Notes: a model not told the origin generated them from the sequence alone. 64,000 nucleotides of DNA from an uncultured Prevotellaceae bacterium (GCA_900314655.1 OMWC01000012.1:1-64000); one strand, 5' to 3'. Shown: positions 24,705 through 34,848, counted from the first letter of the stretch. Program-made: numbers and translations.

Positions 24705-27326
24705 TTATTTGCGACCACTCTGCAGAATGAGTTCGCGGAGATTGCCGTTGAAGTCATCGGCGGCTATCAAGTCTTCGAGATCAATGTGCATGCGATAACG
24801 CCAATAATGACGGGGATTGGCAGGAATGTTCACGCGCTCGGCAGTGGCATCGGGCAGTCGAAGCTTCTCATCAATGGCCAGCCAGTCTTGCAGGGCTATG
24901 ATGCAGAGCATGGACGGGCAGGTGAGATGACGAGAAATAATATCACGTGCCAGCCATCCGGGCAGGGGATGAGGTGCATTGCCGCTGCGGTAGAGCATGG
25001 TGGTATAGTACTCCTGTGTGCGCTCGGGGTCTTCGTCCCACCACATACGGAGTGTGGGCGTGTCGTGGGAGGAGATGGTGCATACGCTGCGATAGGGATT
25101 GCGCGAAAGATGCCCGAAACGAACGGAGGGGTCTTTGGGCATCGACTGAAGTTCGAGCGAGAGGATGCGGAGTTCGTCCATCACCCACTGCACGCAGTCA
25201 GGCACCATGCCAAGGTCTTCTGCACAGACGAGCATGCGGGTGGCCTGTACCAGTTTGGGCAGTTTCTTCATGGCCTCACGATACCAGAACTGGTTGTTGC
25301 GGCGATAGTAGTAGTCGTTGTAGAGCTTATTGAACACATACTTGTCGCTGTCGTAGAGGCTCTCGTAGATAAAATCGTGCTGCACGGAAATGCGCGGGTG
25401 GAACTTGTTGGGATTCTTATGATCGCGCAGGAAGAGCACGTCGCTGATGAGGGCATAGAGACCGTCGCGCAACCAGAGTTCCCTTTCTTCGGTGACACCC
25501 TCGAAGGCCTTCTCCACTTTACGCTGCGTGTTATATTCCTCCTTCATGCGATAGCGTCCGTCGTGGGTGGGCTCCAAGTATTTCTCCTTCACTTCCTCGG
25601 CGCGCTCCTTGAAGACACGCTCAAGCACCCAGTCCATGATGAACGGCTCCAGGAAGAGTTCGTCCTGGAAATGAAGGCCGTAGGCCTCTATCTCCTCACG
25701 CGACATGGGCAGAGCCGGCGAGAACTGTCCGAGCAATCCATGGACGGCATCTATGGGAATTTCCCAGATGCGGAAGAAGCCCAACACGTGGTCAATGCGG
25801 TAGGCATCGAAATATTTCGCCATATTCTGGAAACGGCACACCCACCACTGGCAGTCATCCTTGAGCATCTCGTCCCAGTTGTAGGTGGGGAAGCCCCAGT
25901 TCTGACCGTTCACGGAGAAATCATCTGGCGGCGCACCGGCCTGCCCATTGAGGTTGAAATAGCGTGGTTCCATATAGACATCGCTGCCCGTGCGGTTCAC
26001 ACCGATGGGGATATCGCCTTTCAGGATAACTCCTTTCTGACGTGCGTAGGCATGCACCTCGCTCATCTGAGTGGAGAGGATGAACTGTACATAGTAGTAG
26101 AACTGTGGTTTCAGGTAGAAGGTTTCGAGTTGCAAGTTGCGGCTTTTCTCGCGCTTTACGCAGTATTCCGCATAGGATACGAGCCAATATTTCTCCTCTT
26201 CGAAGAACTTCTTGTACTTGGCGCTGCGCAAGACTTTGGCTCCCTCCTGTTGGAACAGTAACCCGAGATATTCGGTCTTGGCATTGTTCACCCGCTCGTA
26301 GTCAATCTGCGGAAGAGCGTTCAGTTCTTGCCGGAGGGTCTCAAACTCAGCAGCTTTCTGGGCATCTTTCAGCGCGGGTAAGGCTGTCAGGTCAGCATAC
26401 TGCGGATGGAGGGCGAAGATGCTGATGCAGGAATAAGGATAACTGTCGGTCCAGGTATGGGTGTTGGTGGTGTCATTGATAGGCAGAATCTGCAACAGAC
26501 GCTGGCCGGTGCCTGACACCCAATCGACCATTTTCTTCAAATCGCCGAAGTCGCCGACACCGAAACTCGTCTTGCTACGCAGGGAGAACACGGGCACCAG
26601 CGTGCCGGCAATCTTCTGACTATAGATGGGGAACAGGGCCTCGGGCAGTTCATAGACCACCACATCGCCGGGTTCGAGCGGGGGTAATTCCACGCGACGG
26701 TTCTCGCCACCTTCCCAAATGGGTGTCACATCCTGTTCAGCATCGAGCACTACGAACTTGAATTCCAGCACGTTCGACTGCAACTTCATGGCATCGACAT
26801 TGACCATCCATTCATTATAATTATGCTCCGACATGGGGAGGGCCTTCAGAATCTCCCAACCTCCGAGGGCCTTATCGGCTCCGATGAGTGCCAGACGCTC
26901 ACCCTGACGCAACTGCGGGGCGCGCACCTTCAGTCGGACGGTCGTGGTGAACGGTTTCAAGGGACTCTTTACTACCGTATGCTTGGCCACGCAATCCGTG
27001 AAGGCCGAACTATAGAGATAGCTGTCTTCGGGGATGTCTATCCAATGGTCGTAGATGGTGTAGTTGATACCTTTCTCACTGGCCATCTCCAGGCGGTGGG
27101 CATCCACGAGCCATTCGTGGCGCTTGGGCTGTCCGTCGAAATCGACACTGTAATAGTAGTCAATGACTTCACCTACGCTGAAGCGGCCATTCAGTTCGTA
27201 GAACCAATGGTAATCATCGAGCGAACTCATGCGGTAGGCTGTAGTTTTCGAACTGCTCTCTTTGATGTTGAGTACCAGCTGTTCTCCGAACGAAGTCTGG
27301 TATTCTATGTTAAATCTCAATTTCAT
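24705..27326 (-). CDS. malQ: 4-alpha-glucanotransferase, GH77 with tandem N-terminal starch-binding CBM20 domains
   Basis: This 873-residue cytoplasmic protein has no signal peptide. Two starch-binding domains (about residues 1-110 and 130-235, the second including GGWEILKALPMSEHNYNEW) precede a GH77 barrel that starts VPVFSLRSKTSFGVGDFGDL. Catalytic motifs are AYRIDHVLGFFRIWEIP (Asp), CAEDLGMVPDCV (Glu) and TISSHDTPTLRMWW (Asp). The layout is like plant DPE2 and the Bacteroidota MalQ. It moves glucan units between maltooligosaccharides, releasing glucose. A 44-base perfect palindrome with the LacI-type core lies 75 bases upstream, which points to control by the neighbouring LacI protein. Confidence 0.9.
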   Translation of the reverse strand: MKLRFNIEYQTSFGEQLVLNIKESSSKTTAYRMSSLDDYHWFYELNGRFSVGEVIDYYYSVDFDGQPKRHEWLVDAHRLEMASEKGINYTIYDHWIDIPEDSYLYSSAFTDCVAKHTVVKSPLKPFTTTVRLKVRAPQLRQGERLALIGADKALGGWEILKALPMSEHNYNEWMVNVDAMKLQSNVLEFKFVVLDAEQDVTPIWEGGENRRVELPPLEPGDVVVYELPEALFPIYSQKIAGTLVPVFSLRSKTSFGVGDFGDLKKMVDWVSGTGQRLLQILPINDTTNTHTWTDSYPYSCISIFALHPQYADLTALPALKDAQKAAEFETLRQELNALPQIDYERVNNAKTEYLGLLFQQEGAKVLRSAKYKKFFEEEKYWLVSYAEYCVKREKSRNLQLETFYLKPQFYYYVQFILSTQMSEVHAYARQKGVILKGDIPIGVNRTGSDVYMEPRYFNLNGQAGAPPDDFSVNGQNWGFPTYNWDEMLKDDCQWWVCRFQNMAKYFDAYRIDHVLGFFRIWEIPIDAVHGLLGQFSPALPMSREEIEAYGLHFQDELFLEPFIMDWVLERVFKERAEEVKEKYLEPTHDGRYRMKEEYNTQRKVEKAFEGVTEERELWLRDGLYALISDVLFLRDHKNPNKFHPRISVQHDFIYESLYDSDKYVFNKLYNDYYYRRNNQFWYREAMKKLPKLVQATRMLVCAEDLGMVPDCVQWVMDELRILSLELQSMPKDPSVRFGHLSRNPYRSVCTISSHDTPTLRMWWDEDPERTQEYYTTMLYRSGNAPHPLPGWLARDIISRHLTCPSMLCIIALQDWLAIDEKLRLPDATAERVNIPANPRHYWRYRMHIDLEDLIAADDFNGNLRELILQSGRK

Positions 27327-27400
27327 AGACTGTTTGTTAGTATTCTTGGGTGCTAAATTACAAAGAAAAACGCAAGCCTTGTTCGCAAAATGTAAACTTT

Positions 27401-27444
27401 ATGCCCTAATTGCCGTGCAAACGTTTGCACGGCAATTAGGGCAT
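27401..27444. promoter_or_regulatory. LacI-family operator within a 44-bp perfect palindrome
   Basis: Every base from 27401 to 27444 pairs symmetrically about the CpG at 27422/27423. The core is GTGCAAACGTTTGCAC. It lies between the transporter stop codon and malQ start. The core GCAAACGTTTGC is shared with 29947-29980. The arms beyond the core are far longer than an operator needs and could also form a strong transcript hairpin. Confidence 0.75.
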
Positions 27445-27471
27445 TTGTCAAAATGTTATCAAGCGATGGCT

Positions 27472-28785
27472 TTATTTTGTCTTGATGAAATGCACGCAGA
27501 CCGATCCTATGATGAGCAGCACGCCGGCTACGATCATCATATTTTCCTGATGACTGCCCACCATGTGGAGGATGGTGCCTCCGCATAAGGCGGCTACAAT
27601 CTGTGGCAGGCAAATGGTACCATTGAACAGACCGAGATAGGCGCCCATGTGACCATAGCCCTGAAGGGCATTGGTGACAAAGGTGAACGGCATGGCGAGC
27701 ATGGCAGCCCATGCGCAACCAATGAGCAGGAACGGAACAATCTGCAGATACTTGTCAGGGCAGAAGGGGATGAGCGCGAAGCCGATACCGCCTAAGAGAA
27801 GACTGACCGCATAGGCCAGCTTCGTGTTCTTAAAGCGCGGCAGCACAGTAGCCCAAACCACGGAACCCATGGCCTGAATGGCATAGAGCACGCCCGTCCA
27901 GTTGCCAGCTACCTGATAAGCCTCGGTGGAGGGATCGGTAGTGCCCCAAACCGTGGCAGAAACGGCATCTACCACATAAGTCCACATATAGAGCAGGGCC
28001 GACCAGCAGAAGAACTGGACCAGTCCTACATGCCAGAAAGTGGCAGGCGCATTCTTCAGGAGGGTAATCCAGTTGCCGGATCCTTCCGAAGAATCGGATT
28101 CCTCTGATTTCGCCGCGATACCGTTATACATGGCATATTCCTGTGGGTTCCACTCCTTCACCTTCGACACCGTATAGATAACACAAAGGATCAAAATGGC
28201 GGCTCCTACATAGAACGACCAAATCACAGAGTCGGGCACAACACCCTCAGGAGCCACGTTCTTCAGGCCAATCCACGTGAAGAAGAACGGGAACAGGAAA
28301 CCTACCACGGAACCGGCATTGCAGAGGAACGACTGGATGCTGTAGGCCTTGGCCTTCTGCTTCTCGTTCACCATGTCGCCCACCAACATCTTGAACGGCT
28401 GCATGGCCATATTGATGGAGGTGTCAAGCAACATCAGGGCAAAGAGGCCGAAGATCAGGGCTGCACTCACTCCCATTCCAAAGGAACCGGCATTGGGCAG
28501 TAGGCACATCACGGCCACAGCCAGGGCTGCTCCTATAAACAAATAAGGTATGCGACGGCCGAAGCGCGTCCAGGTCTTGTCGCTCAAAGAGCCTACGATA
28601 GGCTGCACCAGAATACCCATCAGCGGGGGAAGAATCCAGAAGAAACTCAGCGAATGGGGATCAGCACCCAGCGTACGGAAGATTCGTGAGATGTTAGCAC
28701 TCTGAAGCGCATAGGCTATCTGCACGCCAAAGAATCCGAAACTCAGATTCCACAATTTCCAAAAACTTAAATTCGGTTTTTCCAT
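27472..28785 (-). CDS. Sugar (maltose/glucose-type) major facilitator transporter
   Basis: This 437-residue protein has 12 predicted membrane segments. It starts KPNLSFWKLWNLSFGFFGVQ, with SDKTWTRFGRRIPYLFIG between segments 2 and 3. That is the GxxSDRxxxRxGRRxP motif of the SLC45/glycoside-pentoside-hexuronide branch of the MFS. A hydrophilic loop (AKSEESDSSEGSG) splits the two halves. In Bacteroidota this type of gene in starch loci imports maltose or glucose from the periplasm. It lies between lacI and malQ in the same direction, and the three are probably coordinately controlled. Confidence 0.85.
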   Translation of the reverse strand: MEKPNLSFWKLWNLSFGFFGVQIAYALQSANISRIFRTLGADPHSLSFFWILPPLMGILVQPIVGSLSDKTWTRFGRRIPYLFIGAALAVAVMCLLPNAGSFGMGVSAALIFGLFALMLLDTSINMAMQPFKMLVGDMVNEKQKAKAYSIQSFLCNAGSVVGFLFPFFFTWIGLKNVAPEGVVPDSVIWSFYVGAAILILCVIYTVSKVKEWNPQEYAMYNGIAAKSEESDSSEGSGNWITLLKNAPATFWHVGLVQFFCWSALLYMWTYVVDAVSATVWGTTDPSTEAYQVAGNWTGVLYAIQAMGSVVWATVLPRFKNTKLAYAVSLLLGGIGFALIPFCPDKYLQIVPFLLIGCAWAAMLAMPFTFVTNALQGYGHMGAYLGLFNGTICLPQIVAALCGGTILHMVGSHQENMMIVAGVLLIIGSVCVHFIKTK

Positions 28786-28842
28786 ATTTCGAGTTGTTTT
28801 TAAGATTCTATCTTTTCGGTATAACGACCTTACATCATAATG

Positions 28843-29868
28843 CTATCGGGTCGTCCCCCTGACCACGAGGCGGGTACGCACCACTTTCTTTTCAATCTTT
28901 TCCATCGGCGTGATGCCTTCCACCTGATTCACCAGGATATCCACAGCCTCCTCGCCAACCATATAGCCGCGCTGTTCCACCGTGGTCAGCATCGGCTCAC
29001 AGGCAATGGCACGCTCACCATTAGTGAATCCGCAAATGCTGATATCCTCTGGTACCCGGAATCCCATGCGCTTCACCGTATAAAGGATGCCGATAGCCGT
29101 GTCGTCATTCACGGCAAAGAATGCATCGGGCAAATCATCACGTTCCATCACGGCAGGCGTAAGCGCCTCAGCATCAGCGCGGCAGTCGCAGATATAACGC
29201 AATGAATCGTCCACCTGCAAACCATGGCGCAGGATGGCGTCACGATAGCCGTTGTAACGGTTTTTCGAAATCTCCAATTGCATGGGAGAGCCATAGAAAG
29301 CAATGCGCTTACAACCAGTTTCTATCAAATAGCTCACCGCCTTGAAGGCTCCCATATAATCGTCAACCACCACGCGGTTGGTATTCATGCCGGTACAGAT
29401 CCGGTCGTAAAAAACCAGCGGAATATGCTTGTCGAGCAACTCTTGGAAATGCTCATACTTCGTGGTGTCCTTGGCTTGCGAAACGATGACGCCACACACC
29501 CTTGAATGCATGAACGATTCACAGATAAGGACTTCACGCTCATACTGCTCACCACTCTGGGCAACGACCACACTATAGCCCCGCACGTTGGCCTGCTCCT
29601 CGATGCCCGCCAGGATGCTGGAGAAATAATAATGATTGATTTGCGGAATAATAACCCCTATCAAGGTGCTGGGCCTCGTCTTGCTCTGGCGGAGTGACTC
29701 GGCAATCGCATTAGGATAAAAATTATGTTCGCGCGCGAAAGCCTTGATACGCTCACGCTGCTCCTGCGAGATACGCGGAGAATCCTTCAGCGCCCTCGAT
29801 ACCGTTGCCACGCTCACGCCCAGTTCGCGGGCAATATCCTTCATTGTGTAAGTAGTTTTCTCTGTCAT
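28843..29868 (-). CDS. LacI-family transcriptional regulator of the alpha-glucan region
   Basis: This 341-residue protein has an N-terminal helix-turn-helix (YTMKDIARELGVSVATVSRA) and hinge (NAIAESLRQSKT). A periplasmic-binding-protein-like effector domain follows (LIGVIIPQINHYYFSSILAG, then AFFAVNDDTAIGILY and ISICGFTNG). It binds DNA as a dimer at a palindrome with a central CpG and responds to a sugar. Three sites with the core GCAAACGTTTGC or a near copy lie upstream of malQ, between lacI and susC, and upstream of the secreted amylase. These are the likely operators. The gene is divergent from susC. Confidence 0.9.
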   Translation of the reverse strand: MTEKTTYTMKDIARELGVSVATVSRALKDSPRISQEQRERIKAFAREHNFYPNAIAESLRQSKTRPSTLIGVIIPQINHYYFSSILAGIEEQANVRGYSVVVAQSGEQYEREVLICESFMHSRVCGVIVSQAKDTTKYEHFQELLDKHIPLVFYDRICTGMNTNRVVVDDYMGAFKAVSYLIETGCKRIAFYGSPMQLEISKNRYNGYRDAILRHGLQVDDSLRYICDCRADAEALTPAVMERDDLPDAFFAVNDDTAIGILYTVKRMGFRVPEDISICGFTNGERAIACEPMLTTVEQRGYMVGEEAVDILVNQVEGITPMEKIEKKVVRTRLVVRGTTR

Positions 29869-29946
29869 GACAAGGAGGTTAGTAACCTGTCTGCAAAATT
29901 AAATAAAACTTTCATTCGTTGTATCGCGTACAAATTTAATAATAAA

Positions 29947-29980
29947 GTTTTGGATGCGCAAACGTTTGCGCATCCAAAAC
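29947..29980. promoter_or_regulatory. LacI-family operator within a 34-bp perfect palindrome, lacI-susC intergenic
   Basis: Perfect symmetry runs from 29947 to 29980 about the CpG at 29963/29964. The core GCGCAAACGTTTGCGC is flanked by GTTTTGGAT and ATCCAAAAC. It lies between divergent lacI and susC and can serve both. Confidence 0.78.
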
Positions 29981-30086
29981 GCTTGATTTAACTCAATTAG
30001 GAGAACAACTTTACATTTTTAAAACTAATTCTGCAACAGAAAACAGTAACTGAAAACAATATAACGCTAACTTAAAAGAATTAACA

Positions 30087-33000
30087 ATGATGAAGCAGGT
30101 AAAATCTAAATTGCCTCTGAGATTGTGGGCTGTCCTATGTGGGCTCATGATCTCTGTCAGCGCCTTGGCACAGCAAATCACTGTCAATGGCCATGTAAAG
30201 GATGCTACCGGCGAGGCCGTCATTGGAGCCACCGTGCAAGTCGTAGGACAAACGGGCGGAGCCATTACCGATTTCGACGGAAACTTCTCAATCAAAGCCA
30301 ACCAGGGCGACCAGATTAAAATCACCTTCGTGGGCTATCAGGATGCTATCGTGGCTGCCGCTCCGAATGTGGTAGTGACGATGCAGGACGATGCCCAGAC
30401 GTTGAACGACGTGGTGGTCATCGGTTACGGACGCGCCAAGAAGAACGACCTGACGGGTTCCGTCACGGCTATCAAGCCTGATGAGATGAGCCACGGTTTG
30501 CAGACCAGTGCTGACGACATGCTTGCCGGTAAGGTGGCAGGTCTTAACATCATCAGTGAGGGTGGTGCTCCTGGCGCAGGTTCAAAAATCCGTATCCGCG
30601 GCGGTTCGTCACTTTCAGCATCCAACGACCCACTGTATGTGGTTGACGGGCTGCAACTTGACCCTGCCGGTATCTCTGGTATGAACCCATTGGCATCTAT
30701 CAACCCGAACGATATCGAGTCGTTCACCGTATTGAAGGATGCATCGGCTACAGCCATCTACGGTTCTCGTGCCTCAAACGGTGTGATTATCATCACCACC
30801 AAGAAAGGAAGAGCCGGACAGAAGGCCAAGGTGTCGTACAATGGAAACGTCTCTGTCTCTGTCAAGAAAAAGACCCTCGATGTGTTCGACGGCCCTGGTT
30901 TCCAGAAATTCGTTGCCGAAACCTTCGGAGAGGACAGCCCCGAGTATGCTTTGTTGGGTTACTATGAGAACGGAGAACAGAAGTTTGCCAACACCAACTG
31001 GCAAGATGAAATCTATCGTCCAGCCATCTCTACAGACCACAACATCACGGTCACAGGTGGTACGGCTCACATGCCTTATCGCGTGTCAGGCGGCTTTACC
31101 AGTCAAGACGGTATTGTAAAGTCAACCTATTTCCGCCGCTACACCGGCAGTTTCAACCTTGCACCCGTTTTGTTGAAAGACCATCTGCGCCTGAACATTT
31201 CGGGTAAGGTGATGCATGGTCAAAGACGTTGGGACAACGGAGCCATTGGTGCAGCAGCCTATATGGACCCCACCAAGCCCATCCGTCTGAACCAAGACAA
31301 ATTCAACAAGTATTTCGGTGGTTATTTCCAGTGGGCAAAGACAGCTGGATTCCCCAACGACAATACGTGGGAATATGCTTTCGACAGCAATGCTACAGCT
31401 AACCCTGTTGCACTCGCTGAAAACAATGGCACCAAGTCGAAAGCCACCACGCTGCAAGGTGACATTTCTGTCGATTACTCCATCCACGGCTTGGAAGACT
31501 TGCATGTCTTGGCTAACCTGGCAGGCAACCTCACAAATGCAAAGGAGGAAACCAGCAACAGTCCTTATACTACTTCCAGCTACTACTATGGTTGGGACGG
31601 ATGGAAGAAGAACAAGAACTACAACTATATCTTCAACATCTTCTTGCAGTACACCAAGGAACTGAAAGAAAACGTTCACAACCTGGATGTGCAGGTAGGT
31701 TATGAATGGCAGCGCTACCATGCATGGAGCGACAACTGGGGCTATGGAATTATTCCGCAGACAGCATCTGTAGGTGCCGGCACCCGCTATAACGAACCTA
31801 CCGGTATCACAGAATGGAAGACGGAGAACCGCCTGCGGTCTTGGATTGGCCGTTTGAACTACACTCTCTTGAACCGCTATCTATTCACGTTCACCATGCG
31901 TGCCGACGGATCTTCACGCTTCGCAAAAGGTCACGAGTGGGGCTACTTCCCTGCTGCCGCTTTCGCTTGGCGTGTAAAGGAAGAAGCCTTCCTGAAGGAT
32001 GTCGATGCCGTGAGCGACTTGAAGTTCCGTTTGACTTATGGTAAGACTGGTCAGCAGAACCTTCCAGGAAAGCTTGGAGGTCAAGAAGTTGGTGATTTCT
32101 ACTATATTCCAACCTTCACAGCCAACTACGATCACGCTTACTATCCCCTCTTCGGCAACGGACAGACAGTTCGTCCAGGTGTCTATAATACAGACCTGAC
32201 TTGGGAGAAGACAACCACCTATGACGCCGGTTTCGACCTCTCGCTCTGGAACGACCGCGTGGCTCTGACCGCCGACTGGTACTATCGTAAGACCACCGAC
32301 CTGATCAACAATATCTATGTTCCTGCAGGAGCTAATTTCGGTGCGCAGACAGTGGGTAACATTGGTGAACTCCACAACACGGGTGTTGAATTCATGGCTA
32401 CCGTACGTCCCATCACTTCAAAAGACCTGAACTGGGAAGTGACTTACAACTTCACCTATAACAAGAATAAGATTGACGACTTGGCTTCCGACCTCATCGA
32501 GCATGGCGGAATCGGTCTTTCGAAGAACGGTCAGGCTTACCAGACAGGTCACTCGTCAAGTGCATTCTACGTTTACCGTCAGGTTTACGATCAGAATGGA
32601 AACATTGTTCCTCATACTTTCGTTGACCGCAACGGTAACGGCACGCTCGACAGTGACGACCGCTACTTCTTCTATCATGCCGATCCCGATGTCACGATGG
32701 GTTTGGGTTCGAAAGTCACCTATAAGAACTGGGACTTCAGCTTCAATTCACGTGCCAACTTCGGCAACCACGTATTCAATGCCAACATCAACGGAACATA
32801 CATCAGCGGACAGGGTTTGGGCTCAACGCTGAACTTCATGCACAACATTCCTACACTGGCACTGAAGTATGGCTTGAAAGACTCTTCCGAGGCACAGCCC
32901 GCATCAGACTGCTGGATTCAGAACGCTTCGTTCTTCAAGCTTGACAACATCACTGTGGGTTACTCTTTCCAGAAACTCTTCGGTGCTAACATCACTGGCC

Positions 33001-33137
33001 GAGTCTATGCTACAGCACAGAATATTTTCACCATCACCAACTACGAAGGTCTTGATCCGGAAATACAAAGCGGCATAGAGAGCAGCATCTATCCTCGCCC
33101 GTTCACCACCATTCTTGGTGTGAATCTGAACTTCTAA
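30087..33137 (+). CDS. susC: SusC-type TonB-dependent outer-membrane transporter (starch)
   Basis: This 1016-residue protein has a signal peptide ending SALAQ, then a carboxypeptidase-D-like N-terminal extension (ITVNGHVKDATGEAVIGATV) and a TonB box region (DVVVIGYG). A plug follows (GLQTSADDMLAGKVAGLNII, SATAIYGSRASNGVIIITTK), then a beta-barrel ending in TTILGVNLNF. It imports maltooligosaccharides through the outer membrane with energy from TonB. It heads the operon susC-susD-susE-susF. The lacI gene is divergent and a 34-base operator-like palindrome lies about 107 bases upstream. A TACATTTT (30012-30019) is the nearest promoter-like sequence. Confidence 0.93.
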   Translation: MMKQVKSKLPLRLWAVLCGLMISVSALAQQITVNGHVKDATGEAVIGATVQVVGQTGGAITDFDGNFSIKANQGDQIKITFVGYQDAIVAAAPNVVVTMQDDAQTLNDVVVIGYGRAKKNDLTGSVTAIKPDEMSHGLQTSADDMLAGKVAGLNIISEGGAPGAGSKIRIRGGSSLSASNDPLYVVDGLQLDPAGISGMNPLASINPNDIESFTVLKDASATAIYGSRASNGVIIITTKKGRAGQKAKVSYNGNVSVSVKKKTLDVFDGPGFQKFVAETFGEDSPEYALLGYYENGEQKFANTNWQDEIYRPAISTDHNITVTGGTAHMPYRVSGGFTSQDGIVKSTYFRRYTGSFNLAPVLLKDHLRLNISGKVMHGQRRWDNGAIGAAAYMDPTKPIRLNQDKFNKYFGGYFQWAKTAGFPNDNTWEYAFDSNATANPVALAENNGTKSKATTLQGDISVDYSIHGLEDLHVLANLAGNLTNAKEETSNSPYTTSSYYYGWDGWKKNKNYNYIFNIFLQYTKELKENVHNLDVQVGYEWQRYHAWSDNWGYGIIPQTASVGAGTRYNEPTGITEWKTENRLRSWIGRLNYTLLNRYLFTFTMRADGSSRFAKGHEWGYFPAAAFAWRVKEEAFLKDVDAVSDLKFRLTYGKTGQQNLPGKLGGQEVGDFYYIPTFTANYDHAYYPLFGNGQTVRPGVYNTDLTWEKTTTYDAGFDLSLWNDRVALTADWYYRKTTDLINNIYVPAGANFGAQTVGNIGELHNTGVEFMATVRPITSKDLNWEVTYNFTYNKNKIDDLASDLIEHGGIGLSKNGQAYQTGHSSSAFYVYRQVYDQNGNIVPHTFVDRNGNGTLDSDDRYFFYHADPDVTMGLGSKVTYKNWDFSFNSRANFGNHVFNANINGTYISGQGLGSTLNFMHNIPTLALKYGLKDSSEAQPASDCWIQNASFFKLDNITVGYSFQKLFGANITGRVYATAQNIFTITNYEGLDPEIQSGIESSIYPRPFTTILGVNLNF

Positions 33138-33172
33138 TTCTACCTTGTATCAAAACAATAAAAGGAAAAATC

Positions 33173-34804
33173 ATGACTATTAAAGGTATTAAAAATATAA
33201 TGGCTGCGGTTTTCTTGGGTGTTGCATCATTGTGCTTCACGGCATGTTCCGACGATGCCCCTATTATCGGTGGTTCCCTGCATCCTGATAACCCCAACCC
33301 GCAGCAAAGCACAGAAGCTGATTATGACGGCATTCTGAATAAGATCTACGGTAATCTAGCCCTGACAGGTCTTACCGGTCCTCACGGAAACAGCGACCTT
33401 CCCAGCGACATCGACGAAGGTATGTCAGTGTTCATGCGTGTCGTTTGGTATGCCAACGAGTTGCCTTCCGACGAGGCGCTTTGCGCTTGGCTTAGCGACG
33501 CCGGTGTTCCTGAGTTCAACCGTGGCACCTGGGGTGACAACCATGCACTGCTCCGCGGACTCTACTACCGTTGCATGTTCGGAATCACGCTTTGTAACTA
33601 TTTCCTTGACAGTGCACCAGAATCAATTGATGAATACAGCCTGAAAGTGGCAGAGGTTCGTTTCATGCGTGCACTTTACTACTATTATCTGATGGATATG
33701 TTCGGCAATCCTCCGTTTATCACGCATGTATCTGCCGAAGCTCCAGTGCAGGCTACACGCCAAGAAGTGTTTGATTTCGTAGAAAGCGAGTTGAAAGACA
33801 TTATTGGTGAGGGCGAAGGAACCAACCGTCTTGCTTCTGCCAAGGGTGTGAAGTATGGCCGTGCCGACGTGGTGGCTGGCTATATGCTGCTGATGCGCAT
33901 GTATCTGAATGCTGAGGTTTATACGGGTAAAGCCCGTTGGGAGGATGCTCGCAACTATGCTGAGAAGGCTATCAACTCCGGTTATTCGCTGAGTACTGTC
34001 GGCAAGAACGGATATACTGGCTATCAGCTGCTGTTCATGGGCGACAACGACTCTAATGGCGCACAGAATGAGATCGTATTCCCTGTCCTATTTGATGGAG
34101 AACAAACGCAGAGTTGGGGTGGTGTATTCCTTTGTGCAGGTACTGTAAACGCCGACGATATTGTAGCCTATCCTACTGGTATGACCAGCAACTGGGGTGG
34201 TATCCGCGCCAAGAAATACTTCGTACAGAAGTGGTTCCCCAAGGGCGATGCGCCCAGCGGTACTCCTGCCGACTTGAAAGAGGCTGCCGGTGATGACCGT
34301 TGTCTGTTAATGACCCAAGGCCACGAACTCGAAATCCAGAATGAAGACAAGTTCGAAGAAGGCTACGGCTATGTGAAGTTCCTTAACACACACGCCGATG
34401 GTACAGAGACTCACAATGCCGAGCACACCGACTACGACTTCCCGCTCTTCCGTTTGGCTGAAGCCTACCTCACCTATGCAGAAGCTGATGCCCGTCTGAA
34501 TGGAGGGCAGGTGAGTGACAAGGGACTCGGTTATATCAAGGATTTGCGTAACCGCGCACATGCCAACAGCAATATCAGCGTATTCTCACTCTCTGATATC
34601 GAAGACGAGTGGAGCCGTGAGTTCGGCTTCGAAGGCCGCCGTCGTATCGATATGATTCGTTTTGGCAACTTTACGGGGGCACGCCGTATCTGGATTGGCG
34701 GAACAGCTGCCGGTGGTACGATGTCTGACTACCGTTCTATCTTCCCATTGCCATCGAGCGATCTGGTTGCCAACAAGAACTTAAAGCAGAATCCTAACTA
34801 TTAA
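33173..34804 (+). CDS. susD: SusD-type starch-binding outer-membrane lipoprotein
   Basis: This 543-residue protein has lipobox CFTACSD at about residue 24. The SusD/RagB fold is shown by the helical N-terminal region (YDGILNKIYGNLALTGLTGP, EVRFMRALYYYYLMDMFGNP) and the C-terminal block (RLAEAYLTYAEADARLNGGQ, WSREFGFEGRRRIDMIRFGN). SusD caps the SusC barrel and captures glycan at the surface. The gap to susC is 35 bases. A GC-rich stem lies in the 87 bases between its stop and the next start. Confidence 0.93.
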   Translation: MTIKGIKNIMAAVFLGVASLCFTACSDDAPIIGGSLHPDNPNPQQSTEADYDGILNKIYGNLALTGLTGPHGNSDLPSDIDEGMSVFMRVVWYANELPSDEALCAWLSDAGVPEFNRGTWGDNHALLRGLYYRCMFGITLCNYFLDSAPESIDEYSLKVAEVRFMRALYYYYLMDMFGNPPFITHVSAEAPVQATRQEVFDFVESELKDIIGEGEGTNRLASAKGVKYGRADVVAGYMLLMRMYLNAEVYTGKARWEDARNYAEKAINSGYSLSTVGKNGYTGYQLLFMGDNDSNGAQNEIVFPVLFDGEQTQSWGGVFLCAGTVNADDIVAYPTGMTSNWGGIRAKKYFVQKWFPKGDAPSGTPADLKEAAGDDRCLLMTQGHELEIQNEDKFEEGYGYVKFLNTHADGTETHNAEHTDYDFPLFRLAEAYLTYAEADARLNGGQVSDKGLGYIKDLRNRAHANSNISVFSLSDIEDEWSREFGFEGRRRIDMIRFGNFTGARRIWIGGTAAGGTMSDYRSIFPLPSSDLVANKNLKQNPNY

Positions 34805-34820
34805 GAATCTACAGAGCGAA

Positions 34821-34848
34821 TGCCGGCGGCGCTCAAAGCCGCCAGGCA
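34821..34848 (+). other. Stem-loop in the susD-susE intergenic RNA
   Basis: GGCGGC (34825-34830) pairs with GCCGCC (34838-34843), and TGCC (34821-34824) pairs with GGCA (34845-34848) across a bulged A, around a 7-base loop. There is no U-run. It may limit read-through or protect the upstream susCD message. Confidence 0.5.

Noticed and set aside
24672..26261. Long plus-strand reading frame (529 codons)
   Set aside because: It lies wholly opposite the GH77 gene, has no recognisable motif and arises from the GC bias of that gene.
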